Shown here: piece after piece, positions 51,605 through 60,836 of the stretch
Position numbering within the stretch: position 1 is the stretch's first letter
Layout of the letters: each line of letters starts with the position of its first letter
DNA from: Clostridium disporicum
GTDB taxonomy: Bacteria; Bacillota; Clostridia; Clostridiales; Clostridiaceae
Assembly: GCF_001405015.1 (NCBI RefSeq)
Contig: NZ_CYZX01000001.1
Location: forward strand, 62,001 to 126,000
DNA: 64,000 bases
Direction of reading: 5' to 3'
Position numbers and translations under genes: made by a program
The notes under the pieces: model-generated
Database searches by the model: none
Told to the model about the DNA's origin: nothing
The model's input: the letters and a program-made list of their open reading frames with translations, nothing else

Positions 51605-52321
51605 ATGCTAAAAAGAGTAATAAACGAAGTAAAAAAATATGAGTATAAACTCGATTTATTATGGTTAATTTTGTTTCCTATGTTTAATGTTATCTATTTT
51701 ATAACTAATCATATTCATAAAGAAGGATTTGATTTAACTATAGCTTTAGATAGAATGATACCATTTGTACCTATCTTCATTATTCCATATGTTTATTGGT
51801 ACTTATATATGATAATAGGATTTCTTATTTTATCTTTAAATGATAGAAAAAAATACATGAGATGTATATTAGGTTTATATTTAGGAATGTTCTTTAGTTA
51901 CACTATTTATTTAATCTTTCCAACTGAGATAGTAAGGCCAACAGTAACAGGTAATGGTATCTTAAGTAGTATAGTTAAGATTATATATTCACTTGATAGA
52001 CCTTTTAATTGCTTTCCATCGTTACATGTGTTAGGAACTTACTTTATTATGAGATACACAAAAAAAGAAAATAGTCAATATGTGTATTACTATACTCAAA
52101 CTGTAGGGATTTTGATAATATTATCAACTATTTTTATTAAGCAGCATTTCGTACTAGATGCTGTTGCTTCAATGTTAATAGTTGAGTTAATAAATATTAT
52201 TGTTAAAAAAATAAGTGAAGAAAATTTAGAAAAATATTTAAAAATACCTTATGAGATAGTTGAAAGGCTAACTCACAAATCACAGAAGTTTTCAGAAGTA
52301 AGTTCAAATGAAAAAGAATGA
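51605..52321 (+). CDS. PAP2-family membrane phosphatase
   Basis: A 238-residue protein with about six membrane helices. The phosphatase signature is split as RPT (about residues 117-119), NCFPSLHV (about 137-144) and IKQHFVLD (about 178-185), the KxxxxxxRP / PSGH / SRxxxxxHxxxD series with changes in the first part. It would dephosphorylate a lipid such as undecaprenyl pyrophosphate or phosphatidic acid. The start has GGGGGAGTAGGA. Confidence 0.85.
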   Translation: MLKRVINEVKKYEYKLDLLWLILFPMFNVIYFITNHIHKEGFDLTIALDRMIPFVPIFIIPYVYWYLYMIIGFLILSLNDRKKYMRCILGLYLGMFFSYTIYLIFPTEIVRPTVTGNGILSSIVKIIYSLDRPFNCFPSLHVLGTYFIMRYTKKENSQYVYYYTQTVGILIILSTIFIKQHFVLDAVASMLIVELINIIVKKISEENLEKYLKIPYEIVERLTHKSQKFSEVSSNEKE

Positions 52322-52354
52322 AGCTATTTTAATTAATAGTTTCATTCTTTTTTT
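52313..52354 (+). terminator. Terminator overlapping the PAP2 stop codon
   Basis: AAAGAATGAAGCTATT pairs, with one mismatch, with AATAGTTTCATTCTTT, then TTTTT. Confidence 0.85.
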
Positions 52355-52483
52355 ACTATTATTCAGAAGGATACCTGAAATTTCCTTAAATTATTTGTGA
52401 ATTAGTAATATAAAAGTTAAGTTTACGTATAATTAAATATAAATTTTTAACCATAGAGTTAAATATTTTGAAAGGAGGATAGT

Positions 52484-54124
52484 ATGTCTGTTTTATGTAC
52501 CTACTGTAATGAGTTTAGCATTGATAATGAGTTTTGTAGTAAATGTGGAAAGAAAATAAAAAGAGACATAGGTAAATGGAAGATAAGTATAGATAATAAA
52601 TTATTAATAGATACTACATTGAAACAAGACGATATTATTAATTGCGACAACAAATATATTGAAAGTCCTTTATATATTGACTCTGGTAAGGCATATTTTA
52701 ATTACAATAAAGAGATGACTTTATTAGAATATATTAAAGAAAAAGATATAAACTTTAAAATCATTGACTTTGTAATAAATAGAGTAGGAGATATTATTAA
52801 ATCAATAAATAGAAAGAAAAAGATTTTAGGCTCTATAGATTTAGATCAATTATGGATAAGTGATGAGAATATAGAAACTTTGCATTTAAAGCAAATAAGA
52901 CCGTATATAACCAAAGGTGCAGATAATTCAAAATATAAAGCTGGAAGAATCTCTTCAACAGAAGTCTTATATGGTAATAGTAAAAATATTACTTACTCTT
53001 CAGATGTATATATTATTGGAAGACTTCTTTTGGTTTTGGCGTTAAAAGGAAAAGTGATTGAAAATAGGTCACATGAAACCTACTTAGCATATTTTATAAC
53101 TGCTTTTAATGAAGAAATACCTGTAGAGCTTCATGAATGGATTTATAAAACTACAACATTATTTCCAGAAGATAGATATAAAAATGTTGAAGAAGCACTA
53201 ATTATTTTTGAAGAAATTTGTAAAAATAAAAAACAGAATTTTGAAGATATAAGTTTTAAATATTCTTATTCATCAGATATGGGGAATTATAAAAAGTCTA
53301 AAGTAGAATATAAGGATGATAATTTAAAAGAACGAGCTAATGAAGATAGTTATGTTATTTTAGAAGATGCTGAAAATCATAAAATATTTGCTATGGTGTC
53401 TGATGGAATTTCAACAACAAATTATGGCTCAGGATATGAGGCGGCTAACATAGTAAAAGATACTTCTATTGAAATTTGGAAAGAAAAATATGAGAATTTA
53501 CAAACTTTAAGTGATGTAAAGTCATTTTTTCTTTCAATTATAAATAATAGTAATATTAAGATAAACAATTCAATTGTTAGGAATAGCGATAAGGAATTGT
53601 GGGGTACAGTTATGGGGGCTACCTTTGTAGGAGTAATTATTATAGAAAACATAATGTACTTTACATCATTAGGTGACAGTAAAATATATTTGTTTAACAA
53701 AAACAAAGGGCTAAACCTATTAAACTATGAAGAAAATTACGGAACAGAGCTTTTAAAGAATGGTTATAGCTGGGGAGAATGCAGTAATGTTGATGGATTT
53801 AAAGCTTTAACTAATTGTATTGGAGGCAATGACATAAATATAGAAGCAAAAATAGTTAAAGATGATGACTTAAATATTAAGAAAATAACATTAGAAGATA
53901 AAGACATAGTATTAATATGCTCTGATGGTGTTACAGATTATATTAGTCCATTAGGATATGGTAGTAATTTGTGGAATATTGATAAAAAAATAAAGGAGCA
54001 TATAGTAGCTAAAGATAATATGGAAAGTGTATTAGATATTCCGTCTAATTTAACACAAGCAGCAAATGATAATGGTGGTGGAGATAATATCACAAGTATA
54101 TTGATAGAAGTAAATATGAATTAA
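52484..54124 (+). CDS. PP2C phosphatase with zinc ribbon and degenerate kinase-like region
   Basis: A 546-residue protein. Residues 1-22 are a zinc ribbon (C5, C8, C18, C21). Residues about 60-250 look like a degenerate kinase fold, ending in DVYIIGRLLLVLALKGK and LFPEDRYKNVEEAL, the lower-lobe pattern, but without HRD or DFG residues. Residues about 270-546 are a PP2C Ser/Thr phosphatase: KERANEDSYVIL, AMVSDGIS, FTSLGDSKIYL, LICSDGVTDYI and GGGDNIT, with the metal-binding aspartates kept. It starts an operon of five; the partners are a vWA protein, FHA protein, kinase and pseudokinase. It would reverse the phosphorylation made by the kinase at 56431. Confidence 0.85.
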   Translation: MSVLCTYCNEFSIDNEFCSKCGKKIKRDIGKWKISIDNKLLIDTTLKQDDIINCDNKYIESPLYIDSGKAYFNYNKEMTLLEYIKEKDINFKIIDFVINRVGDIIKSINRKKKILGSIDLDQLWISDENIETLHLKQIRPYITKGADNSKYKAGRISSTEVLYGNSKNITYSSDVYIIGRLLLVLALKGKVIENRSHETYLAYFITAFNEEIPVELHEWIYKTTTLFPEDRYKNVEEALIIFEEICKNKKQNFEDISFKYSYSSDMGNYKKSKVEYKDDNLKERANEDSYVILEDAENHKIFAMVSDGISTTNYGSGYEAANIVKDTSIEIWKEKYENLQTLSDVKSFFLSIINNSNIKINNSIVRNSDKELWGTVMGATFVGVIIIENIMYFTSLGDSKIYLFNKNKGLNLLNYEENYGTELLKNGYSWGECSNVDGFKALTNCIGGNDINIEAKIVKDDDLNIKKITLEDKDIVLICSDGVTDYISPLGYGSNLWNIDKKIKEHIVAKDNMESVLDIPSNLTQAANDNGGGDNITSILIEVNMN

Positions 54125-54140
54125 TTGAAGGAGGAGTAAA

Positions 54141-55565
54141 ATGGCTGGAGAATTAGTATTAGAAACTAAGATAAGCGATCCTTATATACTTTGTGATGAT
54201 AAAGAGCATGTAGTAAAGGCTTGTTTATCAGTTTATGCAAGTGACGAAGTAAAAGAAAGGCTTGAAGGGGAAAAACAAATTAATAATGGTGTTGACCTAT
54301 GTCTTCTTATCGATGTTAGTGGATCAATGTTTAAAATAGTTGGAGGGGAAACTACTCCTACAGGAAAGAAGCAAATAATTGATGGAGTTAAATATAATAT
54401 AGTTACTGGAGGCACTACAAAGCTTGATATAGCACTAGAAGCAGTAAATAAGGTTGTTGAGCTTTTAAGACCAACAGATAATGTTACAGTAATAGCGTAT
54501 GATGATACTCCACATATAATAGTACAAAACTTACCAGGGTCTGATAAAGAAAGAATAACTGAAGCATTAGAAAAATGCAAAGATTATAGTGGAAATACAA
54601 ATATATCTGAAGCTCTAAAGTTAGGTAGACTTATATTAAATAACAATAATAATGGAAAGATTAAAAAAATGATATTTATGACTGATGGTGTACCTTATGG
54701 AGATACTGAAGAAGCTGGTATAAGACAAGCTAAACTAATAGCTGAAACTGGTATATCAATAGATTGCTTAGGTTTTGGAGGAAGTGATGTAAACTTTGCA
54801 TTTTTAGAAAAGCTAGCTAAACCATCAAATGGTAGAACAGAACTTATAAATGAACCAGAAGAAGCTAGGGATATGTTTACAGAACTATTTGAAAATTCTA
54901 CAGAGGTTATAATTACTAATGCTAAATTAGAATTAACATTCCCTAAATATGTTAGAGTAACAGAGCATTATAAGGGAACTCCTGAAGTGGCATATTTAGG
55001 AAAAGTTGTTCTTGATAAAGAAAGAAAAGCTACTGTGAACTTAGTTAATATAGAAAGAAATCAAGAATACAAATTTTATTTTTTAATGACTATACCAGGA
55101 AGAAGTAGCGGTGATTCATCTCTAGAAATAATGAGTGCTAAGCTTGAATATTATATACCTAAGCTTTATGGAAATAGAAATTTCTTTATAGTTAGAAATG
55201 TAAGTGTGGATGTAGGAGATAATACAAGTTTAGTAGAAAAAGATGGTGAAGTAGAAAGAGGCTATTATGAAGCTGAAATTAAAAAGCTAGAAGATGAAGC
55301 AAATATTGCAAGAGAAAGAAATGATTATAATACAGCGATAAAAAGATATGAATGGATAATAAATAGATATGAAGAACTAGGAAATGCATTAGCTGTAAAT
55401 CAGTATAGAGCTTTAATAGACGAATTTAGAGAAAATGGAACAATATCTATTCAAGCTATAAATAATGCGGGGAAAACTAGTACAAGACCAGTAAACTCTG
55501 CGACAACTACTATAAAAATAGATTTTCCTACAAATGCAACTTTAAGACGTAGGAGAAATAGATAG
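54141..55565 (+). CDS. vWA-domain protein
   Basis: A 474-residue protein. The vWA domain begins after residue 50 with an intact MIDAS: DVSGSM (58-63), then DNVTVIAYDDTP (the loop after) and MIFMTDGVPYGD. The C-terminal half is a beta-rich region and a helical stretch (about 385-430) with KKLEDEANIARERNDYNTAIKRYE-like repeats, and a basic end (TLRRRRNR). Such proteins scaffold phospho-signalling or chelatase-like systems, as in TerY-type modules. It is 16 bp after the PP2C gene and 9 bp before the FHA gene. Confidence 0.88.
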   Translation: MAGELVLETKISDPYILCDDKEHVVKACLSVYASDEVKERLEGEKQINNGVDLCLLIDVSGSMFKIVGGETTPTGKKQIIDGVKYNIVTGGTTKLDIALEAVNKVVELLRPTDNVTVIAYDDTPHIIVQNLPGSDKERITEALEKCKDYSGNTNISEALKLGRLILNNNNNGKIKKMIFMTDGVPYGDTEEAGIRQAKLIAETGISIDCLGFGGSDVNFAFLEKLAKPSNGRTELINEPEEARDMFTELFENSTEVIITNAKLELTFPKYVRVTEHYKGTPEVAYLGKVVLDKERKATVNLVNIERNQEYKFYFLMTIPGRSSGDSSLEIMSAKLEYYIPKLYGNRNFFIVRNVSVDVGDNTSLVEKDGEVERGYYEAEIKKLEDEANIARERNDYNTAIKRYEWIINRYEELGNALAVNQYRALIDEFRENGTISIQAINNAGKTSTRPVNSATTTIKIDFPTNATLRRRRNR

Positions 55566-55574
55566 GAGGGTAAT

Positions 55575-56429
55575 ATGAGAAAGAAAGTATGTCCAAGGCC
55601 TCAATGTGCAAAGGAATATTTAGAAGGTGAAGGATTTGATGATCTTACTGTATGTAAGCTTTGTGGAGCTCCTTTAGAAGATGTATTTGTAGATGATTAT
55701 GACATAGAGGAACAAAGCGATGAATTTGAAGAAAATACTGACTATGAAACTGATGACGTTATATATGAAACTGATGACGTTATATGTGAAGATGATATGA
55801 GTTATGAAGAAGATATTGTAGACAATAATGATATAGAAGACACTGAAGAAACCTTTGAAGATAGAAATTGTTTTATAGATATAGATATTGTTGATGATAA
55901 ACTTAAAAGCGAAGTAATACTTGCTGAAGAGGATGTTGATTCAGATGAAAATGATGATGAAAATATTGAAGAGAATGAAGCAGAGGATATAGTTATTACT
56001 GAAGCTAATGAAGAAGACGAAGAGGAAGAAGATGAACTCGAAAATACTGAAGAAGTAAACCCTTATGAAAATATAAAAGGTAATAATCTTATTCTTTATA
56101 AAGATAATGAAATCTTTAAAGTTTATGAATTAAAATATGATGAAACAATAATCGGAAGAAATAGCTCTGAATTTACACCTGATATTGATTTACAAGAAGT
56201 AGATAATGAAAATGCAATTAGTAGAAAGCATTTGCTTGTATATAAAGAGGACGATAAATATTATGTAAGAAATCTTTCTAAAAAGTGCTCAGTTCATATT
56301 AAAAGATATGATGAAGATGAGCCTAAAGTGTTATCTTTTAATGAATCTGTAGTTATAGAAGATGGAGATTTTATAGTTTTAAGTGGAAAATTTATTTTAG
56401 AAGCTTACTTTAACGAAGTGGAGGAATAA
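55575..56429 (+). CDS. FHA-domain protein with zinc ribbon and acidic linker
   Basis: A 284-residue protein. A zinc-ribbon-like start (C6, C11, C27, C30). A very acidic middle (about 38-160), with a perfect 21-bp tandem duplication at 55743-55784 that gives a repeated YETDDVI. The FHA domain (about 180-280) has TIIGRNSSEF, SRKHLLVY and a VIEDGDFIVL end, with the Gly-Arg and Ser-x-x-His that bind phosphothreonine. It would recognise a target phosphorylated by the kinase gene that follows 1 bp after its stop. Confidence 0.85.
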   Translation: MRKKVCPRPQCAKEYLEGEGFDDLTVCKLCGAPLEDVFVDDYDIEEQSDEFEENTDYETDDVIYETDDVICEDDMSYEEDIVDNNDIEDTEETFEDRNCFIDIDIVDDKLKSEVILAEEDVDSDENDDENIEENEAEDIVITEANEEDEEEEDELENTEEVNPYENIKGNNLILYKDNEIFKVYELKYDETIIGRNSSEFTPDIDLQEVDNENAISRKHLLVYKEDDKYYVRNLSKKCSVHIKRYDEDEPKVLSFNESVVIEDGDFIVLSGKFILEAYFNEVEE

Positions 56430-56430
56430 A

Positions 56431-57528
56431 ATGATGTGGACCACAAAAAGCTCTAAGATACCTAACGTTCAAATTTTTGTAAATGAGAACGGTGAAGAGG
56501 TGGTTTCTCCTATTAAAATAGGCGGAAGATATACAGTATATGATATCTTATCTGTTTCAGGAGGATTTGGAGTAATTCTAAAAGCTAAAGACACAAGACT
56601 TGGAGATAGAACTGTATTAGTTAAAGCAAGAAGATATGATAAAGAAAATGGATTGTTTTCATATGAAAAAGATAGAAGCAGAATTGATAGAATCGAGAAA
56701 ATAAGAAAAGTAACTAGATTTGAATATAATTGCTTAATTGATTTTAAAACCTTAGGAGAAGGCAGGATACCAAACGTAAATGATATAGTTGAGGATTTTT
56801 GCCCAAGCATTTATGGTCCACATTTATCAACAGATGGAAAAGTATTTGTTTGTACTGACTACGTTGCATACAATGAACCTTATATAATTATGCAGATGAT
56901 AAATGGTATTAACCTTGGTGAGTATTTAAAATCAGGTATAAGGAATATTATGCTTTCTAGAAATTATAAGTTTTATAAAAGCTGGGAGAGGGATGTATTA
57001 CAATACTCCCTCCAACTAGCTACAATATTAGGTGGTTTTCATAAAAAAGATAAAGAAAATTATAATAGGTACTATATTTATCAAGATTTAAAACCTGAAA
57101 ATATAATTATTACTGATGATTTATTCCTTACACTTTTAGATTTTGGCGCTATGACCATGGTTATTGAAGATAATCAAGGTAATGCTAGGAGTAATATTGA
57201 AGGCTGTGGATCAGCAGGAGTTGGTACATGGGGATATAAGGCGCCAGAAATGAATAATCCATCTAAGCTTGCTAAACTTGATAGAAGGGTAGATATCTAT
57301 TCTTTAGGGGCGACTATGTATCATATGTTAACCGGTGAAAATTTATCGTTAACGCTTAAAGATGAATATGGAAGAATTCCTGTAGATAATCTTAAAAAGT
57401 TTAGCTGTACTGAGTATACATACAATATAGTTAAAAAGTGTACAGAGTATAATGCTAATGAAAGATATAATGATATGATAGAAGCCAAAAATGATATTTA
57501 TAAATCATTTATGTCTATAAGAGGATAA
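56431..57528 (+). CDS. Serine/threonine protein kinase
   Basis: A 365-residue eukaryotic-type kinase. Glycine loop SVSGGFGVILKA, a beta-3 region TVLVKARRYD with the Lys, YIYQDLKPENIII (catalytic loop, with YQD in place of HRD; the Asp, Lys and Asn are kept, about residues 214-226), LLDFGAM (about 236-242), and GTWGYKAPEM (about 266-275). Unlike membrane-bound PknB kinases it has no TM helix or PASTA repeats. An insertion separates the N-lobe strands. It overlaps the operon pattern: 1 bp after the FHA gene, 27 bp before the pseudokinase. Confidence 0.88.
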   Translation: MMWTTKSSKIPNVQIFVNENGEEVVSPIKIGGRYTVYDILSVSGGFGVILKAKDTRLGDRTVLVKARRYDKENGLFSYEKDRSRIDRIEKIRKVTRFEYNCLIDFKTLGEGRIPNVNDIVEDFCPSIYGPHLSTDGKVFVCTDYVAYNEPYIIMQMINGINLGEYLKSGIRNIMLSRNYKFYKSWERDVLQYSLQLATILGGFHKKDKENYNRYYIYQDLKPENIIITDDLFLTLLDFGAMTMVIEDNQGNARSNIEGCGSAGVGTWGYKAPEMNNPSKLAKLDRRVDIYSLGATMYHMLTGENLSLTLKDEYGRIPVDNLKKFSCTEYTYNIVKKCTEYNANERYNDMIEAKNDIYKSFMSIRG

Positions 57529-57555
57529 AATAATCATGTTTTAAGGGAGGGGAAA

Positions 57556-59283
57556 ATGAGGTACAGATTTGGGAGCAAAGGAGAAATTTTTATAAACTCA
57601 ACAAATTGTAATTTACAAAATAGATGGGTAGTGATTTCTCCAAGTAAAATGGAAGAAATATGTACTGGCAATTGGAGATGGTTTTACTCTATATGCAATA
57701 GAAAAGATGAAAGAACAAACCTTTCTTTAGGATATGATGACAATATATGCAAACCAGTAATAATTAAAACTGTTGAGTATAGGTCAAATGATTTAAAAGA
57801 TGAAATAAGTATTAGAAAAAGAAGAAGTGTATTAATTGAACAAATAAATATACTTAATGATTTAGCATCACCTTTATTACCAGAACCTTTAGATTGGTTT
57901 TATGTTAAGAATACTTACGATAAAAATATGAGTGAAAATATGAGAAATGAAGAGCCGATACTTGTATTAGACTTTGAACAAGCTTCAACTTTAACAGATG
58001 AAATTAATAAGCATAGCTTTAGATATAGAAATTACAATGGAGTAGCTACAACTAAAATAGATTCTTCTAAAATAGCTCGATTAGGGCTTTCAATACTTTA
58101 TTTTTTAAAGTTATTAAAAGATAAAAATTATGCATACTTAGCATTAAGCCCAGAGCATATTTTACTATTAAAAGATTATGTACCTAGGTTTGTTGGGCTA
58201 GGTAGGATATGCAAATTGAAAAATGGTCACCTTGATTCAAATCATATTAATTTTGGACGTACATTATTAGGTTATTCAGCTCCAGAGCTTAATGATATAA
58301 ATAATAATTGGGGAGAGTTTGCGACATCAGAAGAAGTAGGCGCATTTTCACTAGGTGTTATTTTACATCAAATAATAATTGAATCTGATAGTTTTAAAGA
58401 AGGTACATTAAAGAATGGGTCTTTTATTTATCCTAATGGAGTAACTGATAGTATTATAAAAAAGCAAAGTAACGGAAAGGTGTTACATAGATTAATATCT
58501 GGATTATGTGATCATGACGTTAGTACTAGATTAGTAGATTATGATTATATCGAGGAAATTTTAAAGAGTATAGATTTAGGTGAAGGAAAAGAAATCATCA
58601 ATAAAAATGGAGTGATTAAAGAGTATAATACGGAATTAGCTAGAGGTAAAATAATAGATAGTAATGGAAAAGAATTTAAATTCTATAAAAATGCTGTAGA
58701 CAAAAATCTTGTAAGTAAATTGGAGCCTGGAAGAACAGTTATATTTTCAAGAGTTGAACATGATGATTTAACATATATATCAGAAATTAAAGATACTATA
58801 AGTGTATCTTCTTTCAAACGTATAACACAAATCGATGATAATGAGATAATATCAAATAATGTATCTAAAAATACTTATCCTAATAAGCCTAAAAAAGATG
58901 GATGGTGTTTTATATCAACAGCAGCATACGGAACTACTGTTGCTCCTAAATTAGACTTGCTTAGATGGTATAGAGATAATGTTCTTATAAAAAATAAGAT
59001 TGGAAAAGCCTCATTAGAGTTTTATTTCAGATATAGTCCAAAGATAGCTAATAAGCTAAGAGGGATGAAGGTCCGCAAATATATAGTAAAAACTATAATT
59101 GACCTTGAAGCAAAGCTTATTAAAATTATTCAAAGATTATCTAATAAGAATATGTTGTATTATATTTTTTCAGGATTAATTTTTATAATTTATCTTTTTG
59201 TATTTCTTTTAGCTTATATATTTGTTCTTCCAGAAAGGATTCTTAATATTACTACAACAACCTCTAACGGAGAAAATGAATAA
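57556..59283 (+). CDS. Pseudokinase with OB-like and CFI-box segments and C-terminal membrane helix
   Basis: A 575-residue protein. Residues about 60-340 follow the kinase fold (LVLDFEQASTLTDEI hinge; YSAPELNDI in place of APE), but the catalytic loop reads YLALSPEHILLL (no HRD Asp) and the DFG position reads VGLG, so no catalysis is expected. Residues about 352-410 (ARGKIIDSNGKEFKFYKN, LEPGRTVIFSRVE) resemble an OB or cold-shock-like fold. Next comes WCFISTAAYGT (about 449-459), the CFI-box-CTERM motif, then a membrane helix (about 535-560) near the end. It may anchor the kinase module to the membrane. Confidence 0.75.
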   Translation: MRYRFGSKGEIFINSTNCNLQNRWVVISPSKMEEICTGNWRWFYSICNRKDERTNLSLGYDDNICKPVIIKTVEYRSNDLKDEISIRKRRSVLIEQINILNDLASPLLPEPLDWFYVKNTYDKNMSENMRNEEPILVLDFEQASTLTDEINKHSFRYRNYNGVATTKIDSSKIARLGLSILYFLKLLKDKNYAYLALSPEHILLLKDYVPRFVGLGRICKLKNGHLDSNHINFGRTLLGYSAPELNDINNNWGEFATSEEVGAFSLGVILHQIIIESDSFKEGTLKNGSFIYPNGVTDSIIKKQSNGKVLHRLISGLCDHDVSTRLVDYDYIEEILKSIDLGEGKEIINKNGVIKEYNTELARGKIIDSNGKEFKFYKNAVDKNLVSKLEPGRTVIFSRVEHDDLTYISEIKDTISVSSFKRITQIDDNEIISNNVSKNTYPNKPKKDGWCFISTAAYGTTVAPKLDLLRWYRDNVLIKNKIGKASLEFYFRYSPKIANKLRGMKVRKYIVKTIIDLEAKLIKIIQRLSNKNMLYYIFSGLIFIIYLFVFLLAYIFVLPERILNITTTTSNGENE

Positions 59284-59378
59284 AAGTTAAAAATATATTG
59301 AAAAACATTAAATTTTTTCAATATTGAATCATATAGTAAAAGGAATAGAACTTTTGTTAAAACGTGGGGGATAAGAAA

Positions 59379-59987
59379 ATGAGTAATTCAAACTTTAGTA
59401 GAAATATAGGAATTTTGATGAGTTTAATAATAATAGCTTTAGGTCTTCTATACATGTGTAGTACTTTTGGATCTAGAGCTTATTTTACGTTAAGTTCTTA
59501 TTTAGTAATACTATTATTATATATAGTAATCAAGAAGGTTATTTCTTTTTCTTATAAATCTAGAGATTATGATTTGTTGCAGTATTCTGTATCAGTAGTG
59601 ATAGTAGTGGAAGGGGAAGATTCAGAAGCTTTAGTTAGACTAGTTAAAAATTTGCTAAATCAAGACTATCCATTAAAAGAGATATTAATCATAAATACTA
59701 ATAGTAAAAATTTAAATATATATTATATGGCTAAAAAGATACGTAAACAAATTGAGCTATTTAAAGAAAGTGGAATAAAAGGTGAAATTGATTTAGGTGA
59801 TATAAAGAGTTGCCCTGAAATTATAATTAAAAAAACATCGAGAAATGAAGACAAAAGTAGTGCAGAAACATGGGGATTTACTAGAAGTACTGGAGATATA
59901 GTATTAACATGCAATACTAATAGTATTATTGATAATGATGGAATAAAGGAATTAATTAAGTCTGCTGAAGATTCATTTGCTTCTTAG
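59379..59987 (+). CDS. Short glycosyltransferase-2-like membrane protein
   Basis: A 202-residue protein. Two N-terminal membrane helices (about residues 9-28 and 34-55) lead into a GT2-like Rossmann part: VSVVIVVEGEDSEALVRLVKNLLNQDYPLKEILII, then AETWGFTRSTGDIVLTCNTNSIIDNDGI, in which the DxD metal motif of the family is replaced by NTN. Full GT2 enzymes of this type are about twice as long. The product therefore lacks the acceptor half and the metal Asp, and is probably not an active transferase. The ATG at 59379 lies 9 nt after GGGGGA; a GTG five codons earlier coincides with that site. It lies 95 bp after the pseudokinase. Confidence 0.6.
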   Translation: MSNSNFSRNIGILMSLIIIALGLLYMCSTFGSRAYFTLSSYLVILLLYIVIKKVISFSYKSRDYDLLQYSVSVVIVVEGEDSEALVRLVKNLLNQDYPLKEILIINTNSKNLNIYYMAKKIRKQIELFKESGIKGEIDLGDIKSCPEIIIKKTSRNEDKSSAETWGFTRSTGDIVLTCNTNSIIDNDGIKELIKSAEDSFAS

Positions 59988-60385
59988 GCAAAAAGGTTTT
60001 AGAAGTATTATATAAGTGCAACTTTTTTAAGCATATATGCTTTTTATATAGAAAATAAAGCTCTGAATAAAGAGCTTATTTTTTTATAAGTAATTTTGAA
60101 AGTTTAATTCAGTAACAGCCATTTACTTTAAAAGAATAATGATAAAATAGGATATTTAATATAGTAGTATATTTGGAAAATAAATCTTTGATGTAATAAA
60201 TATTATAGCGACTAAACAAATTAAAAAAATACATATTATAAGTTAATAATATAACAAAAAATATGTATTGAATATACAAGAGTTGGAATATATTACTATA
60301 ATGATTGTGATAAAATTCGACATAGGTTTTAAGCTGTTTATTATATAATTATATTGTAAAAACAGTACGAAAGGTGATGGGGGAA
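59988..60385. other. Non-coding gap with terminator
   Basis: At 60058-60086 AAGCTCT pairs with AGAGCTT, followed by ATTTTTTT, probably ending the signalling operon. The remaining 300 bp are AT-rich and contain no gene that I can support. Confidence 0.65.
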
Positions 60386-60790
60386 ATGGAAAGAGCTGAA
60401 GTATTAAGAAAATTGGCTGATGAGGCGGTAAATTTAATAAAGGAATTTAGAGAAGAAGCGTGTGTTTTAGGAGAAAACCCACTTTGTGATGTTTTAGTTA
60501 ATGAATCAAATGATATAGTAATTTTTGAAAATGGAATAAAGGAACCTATAGAATATAGCTTAAGTGAAATAAGTTATATTTTTGAAGATGATATTGAGGG
60601 ATTTAACAATTGTGGTAGTAACTTTAATGAAGGTATAGAATTAGCATTAAGAGAAGCAAGATTGGAATATGATAAGTTAAATAAAGAAGAATTTTCAAAT
60701 TACATAGGTAGAATTATATACGCTCAATTCAGATGTGAAGAAATTTATAATAGTTTATTAGAAATAGAAAGCATAACAAGAAGTTTATAA
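60386..60790 (+). CDS. Hypothetical acidic helical protein
   Basis: About 134 residues, acidic and mostly helical, not recognised. It begins ERAEVLRKLADEAVNLIKEFREEACVLGEN, and has CDVLVNESNDIVIF mid-protein. The start is uncertain: ATG 60386 lies after AAGGTGATGGGGGAA, while GTG/ATG codons at 60374 and 60377 are very close to the AAGG. No partner is obvious. Confidence 0.5.
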   Translation: MERAEVLRKLADEAVNLIKEFREEACVLGENPLCDVLVNESNDIVIFENGIKEPIEYSLSEISYIFEDDIEGFNNCGSNFNEGIELALREARLEYDKLNKEEFSNYIGRIIYAQFRCEEIYNSLLEIESITRSL

Positions 60791-60798
60791 TAGATAGA

Positions 60799-60836
60799 AA
60801 AAGAAGTGCAGCTCTTATTTAGCTGGCACTTCTTTT
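60799..60836. terminator. Two-way terminator
   Basis: AAAGAAGTGC plus AGCT pairs with AGCT plus GCACTTCTTT with a one-base bulge. Minus-strand gene 60815-61342 ends inside the loop, so the hairpin serves both converging genes. Confidence 0.78.

Noticed and set aside
57556..59283. Second active protein kinase in the signalling operon
   Set aside because: The catalytic Asp of HRD and the DFG Asp are replaced, so it is treated as a pseudokinase.
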